Positions 14,030-20,359 of a DNA stretch of 20,359 nt are shown here, piece after piece. The translations under genes and the position numbers were made by a program. Source of the stretch: a bacterium (GTDB lineage: Bacteria > UBA9089 > CG2-30-40-21 > SBAY01); NCBI GenBank assembly GCA_040757115.1, contig JBFLYA010000054.1, positions 1 through 20,359 on the forward strand. Reading direction: 5' to 3'. The first letter of the stretch is position 1; every line of letters begins with the position of its first letter. The notes below the pieces were generated by a model. That model was not told the origin of the DNA and made no database searches. It saw only the letters and a list, made by a program, of their open reading frames with translations.

Positions 14030-14393
14030 CTTTTAACACCTCTTTTATCGTCTTAATCAATTCTTCTGATTCAAATGGCTTGGTGATGTAACCATCAGCC
14101 TTTAGCACTTGAATCCCTATTAACCTATTACTCAATTCTGTCCGGGCAGTAAGAAAGATAACTTTAATCGCCTTAAGGGAGGCATCTTCTTTAATCTTTC
14201 GGCAGACTTCCCAGCCATTCATCTTTGGTAACCAGGCATCCAAAAGGACTAAATCAGGTGTTTCTTTATATACCTTATCCAATGCCTCTAAGCCATTAAA
14301 TGCCGTAATTACTTTATAATTATTTACTTCTAATCTAATTTTAACTGCCTCTACAAGTTGTGGGTCATCATCAACCACTAATATTTTGAACAT
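14022..14393 (-). CDS. Single-domain response regulator
   Basis: The 123-residue form starts at MFKILVVDDDP (ATG at 14393, GGGGAG about 11 bases upstream). A longer frame to 14462 only reads the kinase gene out of frame. The receiver residues are complete: Asp8-10, phosphoacceptor Asp52 (LLDAWLP), Thr82 and Lys105 (YITKPF). It overlaps the 3' end of the histidine kinase gene by 23 bases and the next receiver by eight. Without an output domain it probably passes phosphate onward or regulates by protein contact. The partner kinase is most likely the one just upstream. Confidence 0.88.
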   Translation of the reverse strand: MFKILVVDDDPQLVEAVKIRLEVNNYKVITAFNGLEALDKVYKETPDLVLLDAWLPKMNGWEVCRKIKEDASLKAIKVIFLTARTELSNRLIGIQVLKADGYITKPFESEELIKTIKEVLKDV

Positions 14394-15501
14394 AGTGTTT
14401 TTTACTCCCCTTTGTTTCTTCTTCTGCCTTACTAAGTAATTCATCCTGGGTCGTGGCATCATCAGGATAAGTGGCTGTCCCTAATCTTATTATTACCTCT
14501 ATTGCTCTACCTTCTTGAGTTAAAAATTTATATGAGACCAGAGCATTTAATACCCTATCTCTCAAGGAAAAGGCATCTTTTCTGTTTATCTCCGAAAGAA
14601 TAGCAATCGATTTATTCTTTTTAATCCCTGTCACAACATCACTTTCTCTTCGAACTATCTCCTTGCATACCTTTTCTACCTCATAAAGCATTTTATCGGC
14701 AATACCTTCTTCCAAATTATCTATTTTAACTATAAGCAAGGACAAAAACAACCGATTTTGCAAGGCAAAGGAGAATTTCCTCTTTAAAACATCTTTAAAA
14801 TATATATCTTCTTCATATTCAGGTAAAGAGAAGGTGAAATTACTTCCTTTTTCCAGTTCGCTTTCTACCCTGATTTTACCATGATGTATTTCAACAATTG
14901 CTTTAGAAATACTCAATCCTAAACCTGTCCCTCGAACTTTTTGGTTAGTAGGAAGTTCAAGCCGGTGGAATTTATCGAATATCAAAGGAAAATCCTCTTT
15001 GGCTATACCTATTCCAGTATCGATGATACTAATCTCGACCTGGTTATTTACTTTTTTACCTTTGATAGTTACCGTGCCAGATTCTTTAGTAAATTTAATT
15101 GCATTATCTATAAGATTTGTCAATACTTGTGAGATTTTATCTACATCAGCATAGACAGTTGGTAAATCCTGAGGCAATAAGTTTTTTATGGAAATATCTT
15201 TTTCTGCCGCCTGAGTCTGAAATAATTTAATTATATCTTCGGCGACACTATTTATATTCATCTCTTGACAATTTAACTCCATTCTACCAGATTCTATCCG
15301 TGTTATATCCAACATATTGTTAATCAATCGAGTTAAACGATTGATATTCTCATTAATAATAGTCAGAAACTCAGTTTGTGTTTTATTGATTTTACCTGGA
15401 ATCTCATCTAAGATAAGTGATACAAATTCTTTCATTGTCGTCAGTGGGCTTCGAATTTCATGGGAAACAATCGAGACAAACTCTGATTTCATTTGATTCA
15501 A
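14371..15501 (-). CDS. Histidine kinase core with degenerate GGDEF-like tail (membrane part broken off)
   Basis: These are the 376 residues downstream of an in-frame stop. HisKA carries His14 (SIVSHEIRSPL). The HATPase carries an N box LTNLIDNAIKF (Asn129, Asn133), G1 DTGIGIA (161-167), the phenylalanine motif IFDKFHR and G2 GTGLGLS (191-197). Residues about 236-360 resemble a GGDEF domain without its GGDEF motif; RLGTATYPDDATTQDELLSKAEEE fits the family's C-terminal segment. The same frame continues upstream past TAA (15514-15516) into coiled-coil and membrane sequence, so this was once the C-terminal two thirds of a longer sensor. No ribosome-binding site precedes the first ATG, so expression as a soluble kinase is uncertain. 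Confidence 0.75.
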   Translation of the reverse strand: MNQMKSEFVSIVSHEIRSPLTTMKEFVSLILDEIPGKINKTQTEFLTIINENINRLTRLINNMLDITRIESGRMELNCQEMNINSVAEDIIKLFQTQAAEKDISIKNLLPQDLPTVYADVDKISQVLTNLIDNAIKFTKESGTVTIKGKKVNNQVEISIIDTGIGIAKEDFPLIFDKFHRLELPTNQKVRGTGLGLSISKAIVEIHHGKIRVESELEKGSNFTFSLPEYEEDIYFKDVLKRKFSFALQNRLFLSLLIVKIDNLEEGIADKMLYEVEKVCKEIVRRESDVVTGIKKNKSIAILSEINRKDAFSLRDRVLNALVSYKFLTQEGRAIEVIIRLGTATYPDDATTQDELLSKAEEETKGSKKHYVQNISG

Positions 15502-15513
15502 TTCTGCAAGTTC

Positions 15514-16142
15514 TTAATTAGCCTTCTCCAATCTTTTGGATTTGAGGGTTGATTCCATTAATTCTTCGGTCCTCTGATGAATAATATCTGCCAGATGTCC
15601 AGCGATAATTGCAATCCAGAAGAAAAATACTACTCGCACAATCACCGATGTTATTAAATATTCTACATTCTCATGCAAAAGAATTTTAAATTCTGAAAGA
15701 GGTGCTGATGGTAAAATTTCGAAGAACTCAAAACTAATAATAGTCGTATATAAAATACTGCTTAGAGCGGCAAAGAGAATACTTGCCCGTAATGAGAGCA
15801 GGGCACGGGCGGCGATAATGATAATAAAATAAATGAATATATCAAACTTCCTAACCCACCAGTAAAATGGACACCTAAAGTAATAAAGAATAAATCTACG
15901 ATTAATTGAAAATAGGCAATAAATCGTAGACATTTTCTTAACCGAATCATGATGAGATAGAATATATTAAGGACATACTCAATAAAAGGTAAAATTTCAG
16001 GAAAACCAATTTTTATCTCACCTTGCTGGCTGGCTAAAATACATATAAGATATGGAAAAGTAGCGGCTATCCATCTTATATTTATCAACCATTTTATCCG
16101 TTTAGCCAATTCCTCTTTTTCTACCAGATCAATTTTTTCCAT
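15514..16142 (-). pseudogene. Membrane-sensor half of the histidine kinase, frameshifted and stopped
   Basis: Starting at 16142 (MEKIDLVEKEELAKRIKWL), a first frame gives three TM helices (about 22-38, 50-66, 74-93) ending in GVHFTGGLGS. The reading then shifts near 15820-15850, in an A/T-rich stretch, to a frame giving three more TM helices (FIIIIAARALL, ILFAALSSILYTTII, VVFFFWIAIIAG) and a short coiled coil ending RLEKAN. TAA at 15514-15516 then interrupts what should read on as ELAELNQMKSEF. One deleted base and one AAA-to-TAA change explain both lesions. The RW...GG six-TM layout resembles RegB-type sensors. Intact, the protein would have about 590 residues. Confidence 0.8.
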
Positions 16143-16152
16143 AAGTAACTAA

Positions 16153-16181
16153 ATTATATTACTTATTTCTAACTTTGTCAA
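16153..16181 (-). promoter_or_regulatory. Consensus promoter of the histidine kinase operon
   Basis: On the minus strand: TTGACA (16176-16181), a 17-bp spacer and TATAAT (16153-16158), a perfect consensus. The predicted start near 16146 leaves about four bases before the ATG at 16142, so the mRNA would be almost leaderless. No ribosome-binding site is present. Confidence 0.8.
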
Positions 16182-16208
16182 TAATTTTCTACTACTAAAT
16201 AATTTTTC

Positions 16209-16237
16209 TTTACAATTTTCCCTGAATATGATATTAT
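16209..16237 (+). promoter_or_regulatory. Promoter of the stand-alone DHp gene
   Basis: TTTACA (16209-16214), a 17-bp spacer and TATTAT (16232-16237). The predicted start near 16244 lies about three bases before the ATG at 16247, which has no ribosome-binding site, so this mRNA too would be nearly leaderless. Confidence 0.7.
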
Positions 16238-16246
16238 AAAAATATA

Positions 16247-16498
16247 ATGGGTAATGAAGACCTATCGTCAGGAAAATCTGATTTGCTCTCCGAGATGTGG
16301 CATGAGGTAAGAAATCCTTTAACCACAATCAAGGCATTTACTCAACTGTTATTATCTGCCCCTGATGGAGAAATTAAATCACGAGTAGAATATTTAAAGA
16401 TAATTAATAGTGAAATTGATAGATTAACGGGATTGATTGATGAACTGTCAGATACGGCAAAACTGACTAAGGAATCCCAAACTTGTTTGGGGAAATAG
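16247..16498 (+). CDS. Stand-alone DHp (HisKA-only) protein without ATPase domain
   Basis: This 83-residue protein consists of little more than a HisKA dimerisation/phosphotransfer hairpin. The H-box is EMWHEVRNPLTTIKAFTQLL with His19, and the second helix is EYLKIINSEIDRLTGLIDELS (48-68). There is no N, G1, F or G2 box, so it cannot bind ATP. It resembles the H-box region of the divergently transcribed kinase. It may act as a phosphotransfer intermediate, in the manner of Spo0B-like proteins, or simply be a truncated kinase. The response regulator gene begins 37 bp downstream in the same direction, which favours a working pair. Confidence 0.65.
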   Translation: MGNEDLSSGKSDLLSEMWHEVRNPLTTIKAFTQLLLSAPDGEIKSRVEYLKIINSEIDRLTGLIDELSDTAKLTKESQTCLGK

Positions 16499-16535
16499 GA
16501 TATCCTATAATTTTATACGAGGAGATGAAGGTAAA

Positions 16536-16895
16536 ATGAAAAAAATATTAATTGGAGAGGACAATAAGCTCATCAGGGTGGCATTGATACAGACCCTTAA
16601 GCGTGAAGACTTCGAATTTTTAGAGGTAGAAGACGGTAAGCAGGTATTACAAAAGTTTGAAGAATATCAACCTGATTTGCTTATCCTGGATATAAAAATG
16701 CCCGAGATAGATGGAATAGAAGTGTTAAAGAAGATACGAGCGGTAAATCAACAATTACCAATAATGATAATTACTGCCTACAAAGGTTTAGAAAAAGACC
16801 CGGAGATAGTCTTAGGTAACATCTCTGCATTTTTAATCAAACCAATTGATATTGAGGTATTAAAGGCAAAAGTAATGGAGATATTAGTCCAGTAA
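16536..16895 (+). CDS. Single-domain response regulator
   Basis: This 119-residue receiver domain has acidic pocket Glu8/Asp9, phosphoacceptor Asp52 (LILDIKMP), Thr80 and Lys102 (LIKPID). GAGGAG and AAGG precede the ATG. It has no output domain. It follows the DHp-only gene and probably receives phosphate from it or from the divergent kinase. The downstream stretch 16896-17056 shows nothing recognisable. Confidence 0.88.
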   Translation: MKKILIGEDNKLIRVALIQTLKREDFEFLEVEDGKQVLQKFEEYQPDLLILDIKMPEIDGIEVLKKIRAVNQQLPIMIITAYKGLEKDPEIVLGNISAFLIKPIDIEVLKAKVMEILVQ

Positions 16896-17056
16896 CGCTG
16901 ATGAACAAATCTATCGTACCTGTTTAGCGTGGTCAGAGAGCACAAATGAATGGTATTGACTTAGTGCGAAACCGCTTCAAACACAACAAGTGGTGTAACA
17001 CAAAATCAAAAATTAAATATTAAAATGCAAAATGACCTATCAAATATCAAAAATCG

Positions 17057-17352
17057 GTAACCGTTCACCGCACAGACACAGAGACGCAGAGAAAAACACA
17101 CCCCTAACCCCTCTCAAGAGGGGAAAATCTATGGACGAGACGCTTAACATCCCTGATTTTCATCAGGGCAATCTCTTGAGTACAACAACATTAAAATTGA
17201 TTAACAAATCTGGCTTGCCTCCTGAACATTCGGTAAGCAGGTCATAAGTATTTCCATATCTGCATCAATGAATTTTTTATGTGTTCTAATTTATTTCTAT
17301 GTCTTCTCTGTTCCTCTGCGTCTCTGTGGTAAATTACCACCTGAACGGTTAC
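17057..17352 (+). mobile_element. MITE family A, copy 2
   Basis: This 296-bp element is nearly identical throughout to 1485-1778, with ends GTAACCGTTCA (17057-17067) and TGAACGGTTAC (17342-17352). The flanking bases extend the inverted repeat to TCGGTAACCG/CGGTTACCGA. No exact 8-bp target duplication is visible here. Reading frames through it (for example 17032-17247) are not genes. Confidence 0.8.
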
Positions 17353-17481
17353 CGAATTTCCAATTTTAACTTCATTTTCTAACCGCAAGATTTCAAACAA
17401 AAGTGAACCGTCCCGAAAATCCGTGAATCGTGTCCCGTATCCGTATCCGTAGTTAGGCTGACGGTTTTTCCTCCTGTTGTC

Positions 17482-17634
17482 CTCTGCCTTCTGCCCTCTG
17501 CCCTCTGCCTTCTGCCCTCTGCCTTCTGCCTTCTGCCTTCTGCCCTCTGCCCTCTGCCTTCTGCCCTCTGCCTTCTGCCTTCTGCCTTCTGCCCTCTGCC
17601 TTCTGCCCTCTGCCTTCTGCCTTCTGCCCTCTGC
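17482..17634. repeat. Heptamer satellite, 21 full copies of (C/T)TCTGCC plus a partial copy
   Basis: This is a strictly periodic 7-bp tandem array with variation almost only at the first base (C or T). It ends ten bases before the priA stop codon. The strong strand asymmetry (pyrimidine-rich plus strand) and the tract length make it prone to slippage. Open frames through it on the minus strand are only a by-product of the period. Confidence 0.95.
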
Positions 17635-17644
17635 TTTTCCTTTC

Positions 17645-20056
17645 CTATAACATTCCAATCGGGTCAACATCTACATTTATCTTCAAATACCCCGGTATAG
17701 TTATTTGGTCTAATGCTGATTTCACTAATTCCCGAAGGGGTTTAGGATTACCTTTAAGAAGTATTTGCCAGCGATATTCTTCCTTTATCTTAGTTAAAGG
17801 GCAAGGGGCTGGACCTAAAATAATCACCGTTTTATCCTGGTTATTACTTCGGAGAATACTACCGAGCGTCTGGGCTAATTTAATCGTTTCCTCACCATTT
17901 TTACCTTTGATGATAATATTAAGTAAATGGGTAAAAGGTGGGTAATTAAGTTCTTTTCTAAATGTAATCTCTTGAGAATAAAAGGTGGCATAGTCCTGTA
18001 TCTTAGCCGACTGAATAGTAGAATGTTCAGGATTATAGGTTTGAATAATAACTAATCCGGGATTTTGCCCTCTTCCGGCGCGACCAGCAACTTGCGTCAG
18101 TAATCCAAATGTCCGTTCTGCGGCACGAAAATCAGGCAGATTTAACCCCACATCTGCTGAAACTACCCCAACTAAGGTTACATTGGGAAAATCTAATCCC
18201 TTAGCAATCATTTGTGTGCCAACTAAAATATCTATTCCGCCTGATTTAAAAGAAGAAAGAATATTATCATGAGCCATTTTAGGTGTAGTTGTATCTAAAT
18301 CCATTCTTGAAATTCTTGAATGTGGGAATAATTTTTGTAATTCATCCTCAACCTTCTGCGTTCCTGTGCCAGAATACCGAATTTGTGTCCCCTGACACTT
18401 AGGGCAGAATGCGGGTGCTATTTTTTGAAAATTACAATAATGGCATTTGAGCATTTTGTCTGCAAAATGATAGGTTAAAGTAATCTCACAATGCGGACAT
18501 CTCATCGTCATCCCACAATCACGACATTGAATAAAGGTGGCAAATCCTCGCCGATTTAAGAAAATAATGACTTGCTGTTGTTTGTTTAGTCTGTCCAATA
18601 TTGCCTCTTTTAATTTTAGGCTAAAAATACTCCGATTACCCATTTTGAGCTCTTCTTTCATATCGATTATTTCTACCTCTGCTAAAGGTCTATGGTCAAT
18701 TCGAGATGGGAGATGGAGATAGTAAAATTTACCAATGGATGTGTTGTAATATGCCTCTACGGATGGGGTGGCAGAACCTAAAATTACCACAGCATCAGTA
18801 AACTTTGCTCGCATAATCGCTACATCTCGAGCATGGTAGCGTGGGACAGAATCATATTGTTTATAAGTAGTTTCGTGTTCTTCATCAATAACAATCAGAC
18901 CTAAATTTTTCATAGGGGCAAAGATAGCCGAACGAGCACCAATAACGATTTCTGCTCCACCTTCCTGTATCCTTCGCCATTGGTCATAGCGTTCGCCTGG
19001 AGATAATTTACTGTGTAAAATGGCTACTTTTCCGCCAAAGCGGGCTTTAAATCGCTCAACTGTCTGCGGAGTAAGTGATATTTCTGGCACTAAAACAATC
19101 ACCCCTTTTCCTATCTTCAAAACCTCATCTATGGCTTGAAGATAAACCTCTGTTTTACCACTCCCGGTTATGCCATGCAATAAAAATACCTTAAACTCAC
19201 CTTTTTTAATATATTCTTTGATAGCATTTAAACTCTCAGTTTGCTCTTTGGTCAATCTTAGAGGGTAAGAAGGTTTAAAATATCTATCTTTGTAAGGTTC
19301 CCTATCTATTTGCTTTGAACAAACCATAAGAAAATTTTTATTTATAAGATTATTAATCGGGGTGAGGCTTGTTTGTGCTTTTTGGGCTAATTTATCTGGC
19401 TCAAGAGCCCCATTTTGATGCAGGATTTCAATAATCGAACGCTGTCTTTGAGTCAGTGTTTGCGCCAATATTCTTTCCTTAGGCAGGGCTAATTTGATTA
19501 CCTTTATCTCTTTGGGTTTTAAAGCAGGCTTTTTAACACGCTCGATCTCTATCAACTCTTTCTGGATAAGACTGTTTATCGCTGAATAAATAGGTCTTTT
19601 CTTTAAAATGTTTAATAACTTAGCTAAACTTATCTCTTTTTCTTTTTTTATTAACTCCAGAATCTTAAATTGTAGAGGTGCCTTTTTATCCAGACCCGGC
19701 ATATCTTTCAGGTATTTAATTCTGGTTTTTGTGTTGATATTAATACCCGGTGGTAGAGTCGATTCAATTACCTCGCCCCAGGAGCAAAGGTAGTATGTGG
19801 CTATCCATTGGGTTAGTTTTAACATCTCATCAGATAGAACAGGCGTGCTATCCAGAACATCTAAAATATCTTTTATTTCATAGTCAGCACAGATAGGACT
19901 GGTAAGGACATTAACGATATATCCAGTCAGGTGGCGCCGATGGCCAAAAGGAACTAAGACCCGTTTCCCAATGGCTATATCTTTTTCTAATTCCTTTGGA
20001 ACCGCATAGGTAAAAGTTTTATCAATAGATAAACCCGAAACTATTTCGATGAACAT
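17645..20056 (-). CDS. priA: Primosomal replication-restart helicase PriA
   Basis: This 803-residue, full-length protein has AGGAG before its ATG. The N-terminal DNA-end-binding domain (about 1-100) begins [16 protein letters not shown] and contains [10 protein letters not shown] winged-helix region follows, then the helicase core: Walker [12 protein letters not shown] (294-304), DEEH box at 391-394, and LGSATPS (426-432). Eight cysteines at 511, 514, 520, 523, 538, 541, 551 and 554 bind two zinc ions. The C-terminal helicase lobe has [15 protein letters not shown] and QVAGRAGRG. PriA recognises stalled forks and reloads the replicative helicase. It appears intact and is the main housekeeping gene in the window. 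Its 3' end lies beside the heptamer satellite. Confidence 0.97.
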   Translation of the reverse strand: MFIEIVSGLSIDKTFTYAVPKELEKDIAIGKRVLVPFGHRRHLTGYIVNVLTSPICADYEIKDILDVLDSTPVLSDEMLKLTQWIATYYLCSWGEVIESTLPPGININTKTRIKYLKDMPGLDKKAPLQFKILELIKKEKEISLAKLLNILKKRPIYSAINSLIQKELIEIERVKKPALKPKEIKVIKLALPKERILAQTLTQRQRSIIEILHQNGALEPDKLAQKAQTSLTPINNLINKNFLMVCSKQIDREPYKDRYFKPSYPLRLTKEQTESLNAIKEYIKKGEFKVFLLHGITGSGKTEVYLQAIDEVLKIGKGVIVLVPEISLTPQTVERFKARFGGKVAILHSKLSPGERYDQWRRIQEGGAEIVIGARSAIFAPMKNLGLIVIDEEHETTYKQYDSVPRYHARDVAIMRAKFTDAVVILGSATPSVEAYYNTSIGKFYYLHLPSRIDHRPLAEVEIIDMKEELKMGNRSIFSLKLKEAILDRLNKQQQVIIFLNRRGFATFIQCRDCGMTMRCPHCEITLTYHFADKMLKCHYCNFQKIAPAFCPKCQGTQIRYSGTGTQKVEDELQKLFPHSRISRMDLDTTTPKMAHDNILSSFKSGGIDILVGTQMIAKGLDFPNVTLVGVVSADVGLNLPDFRAAERTFGLLTQVAGRAGRGQNPGLVIIQTYNPEHSTIQSAKIQDYATFYSQEITFRKELNYPPFTHLLNIIIKGKNGEETIKLAQTLGSILRSNNQDKTVIILGPAPCPLTKIKEEYRWQILLKGNPKPLRELVKSALDQITIPGYLKINVDVDPIGML

Positions 20057-20081
20057 ATTGCTCCTGAAAAATGGTTTTCTC

Positions 20082-20117
20082 CCCGCAGAGTCGCAGAGCT
20101 CTGTGGTGAACGATTAC
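20082..20117. repeat. Remnant of MITE family A (end sequences only)
   Basis: CCGCAGAG (20083-20090) and CTCTGTGG pair with one mismatch, followed by TGAACGATTAC (20107-20117), one base different from the family-A right end. The roughly 250-bp interior of a full element is absent. Confidence 0.55.
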
Positions 20118-20237
20118 AATGTGTTAATCTCATCCGAGCTCCTTATAATTTTATCCTTTGTTATAATACTTGCTGAATAAAACTTTGCACAAGCAACAAT
20201 AATTCTATCATGGATTTCAGGGATAGTCTTTAATTTC
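20114..20237 (-). pseudogene. PIN toxin C-terminal fragment between two MITE ends
   Basis: The minus strand reads KTIPEIHDRIIVACAKFYSA, then SIITKDKIIRSSDEINTL and a stop. P-x-IHDRIIVA-x-AK followed by ITKD is the conserved C-terminal core of VapC-type PIN toxins. No start codon or N-terminal half exists. The frame opens directly at a family-A terminal sequence (20238-20250), and its TAA stop lies within another family-A end. It is a degraded gene of which only about 38 codons survive. Confidence 0.75.
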
Positions 20238-20250
20238 GTAACCGTTCAGG
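20238..20250. repeat. Solo MITE family-A end
   Basis: GTAACCGTTCAGG equals the inverse of the family-A right end (CCTGAACGGTTAC). Sequence to the right diverges from the element. It marks the breakpoint of the PIN fragment. Confidence 0.6.
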
Positions 20251-20359
20251 CTATATATCAAAAGTGTAAGAAAGGGGATAAGGAGATAAGAGTGATATGG
20301 AGATAAGATAATAGAAATAGATTGAAATTTATAGAAATAGGTAGAAATTGATTGTGGAA
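20251..20359. other. Purine-rich non-coding edge with short near-tandem repeats
   Basis: GGGGATAAGGAGATAAG-like purine tracts are followed by two imperfect roughly 20-bp units with ATAGAAATAG and GAAATT. No gene is seen before the window ends. Confidence 0.4.

Noticed and set aside
15514-15516. Recoding of TAA as sense in the histidine kinase
   Set aside because: Other genes in the window use TAA normally as terminator, and a frameshift in the same gene favours decay or sequencing error.
17032-17247. 71-residue frame on the plus strand
   Set aside because: It lies almost wholly inside MITE family A, and copy 1 does not keep it as a conserved protein.
17482-17634. Possible CRISPR-like array
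   Set aside because: The period is seven bases, with no spacers and no cas genes: a simple satellite.
17242-17670. 142-residue frame rich in GRRQKAE repeats
   Set aside because: It is only the 7-bp satellite read on the minus strand (7 bp times 3 gives a stop-free 7-residue repeat), continued into a MITE. No ribosome-binding site is seen.

Overview
The window is low-GC DNA from an uncultured Gram-negative bacterium. A lipid outer membrane is implied by a PorV/UPF0164-like barrel protein and by secreted proteins with a FlgD/T9SS-like C-terminal domain. CHASE2, FG-GAP and PQQ-propeller proteins, four-helix-bundle (S23) genes, many toxin-antitoxin modules and a heavy load of short palindromic repeats fit a candidate-phylum genome. 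The sequence does not allow a firm phylum call. Promoters are easy to read: many are TTGACA or TTTACA, a 17-bp spacer, and an AT-rich -10 box.

Layout, left to right. (1) 1-1865: a shortened PQQ beta-propeller gene (-), a tRNA with anticodon GCU but no long variable arm, a probable orphan small RNA, a duplicated intergenic module, and a 294-bp non-autonomous transposable element (MITE family A) with an 8-bp target duplication. (2) 1837-3028 (+): two successive PIN-type toxin-antitoxin modules, the first with a toxin cut to half length. (3) 3234-8571 (-): a CHASE2 / winged-helix / TPR membrane protein, a four-helix-bundle gene split by a TA-flanked MITE (family B), and a fused beta-barrel / transglutaminase-like / TPR protein. 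(4) 8635-11991 (-): MITE family C, a nucleotidyltransferase-HEPN gene, a small unknown gene, a chimera of broken PIN and nucleotidyltransferase pieces with a second family-B MITE upstream of it, and an intact UPF0175/PIN module. (5) 12013-16895: an FG-GAP surface protein, two response regulators and a histidine kinase whose membrane half is broken by a frameshift and a stop (-). Divergent from these are a stand-alone DHp (HisKA-only) protein and a response regulator (+). (6) 17057-20359: a second family-A MITE, a 7-bp satellite, intact priA (-), and a PIN fragment bounded by family-A element ends.

The main theme is a genome reworked by small transposase-less inverted-repeat elements. Three families and four near-complete copies are seen. 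At least two insertions can be reversed on paper to give a continuous gene or regulatory region, and element ends supply stop codons to three genes. Toxin-antitoxin genes are the most frequently broken neighbours. No transposase gene, CRISPR array or rRNA gene was seen.
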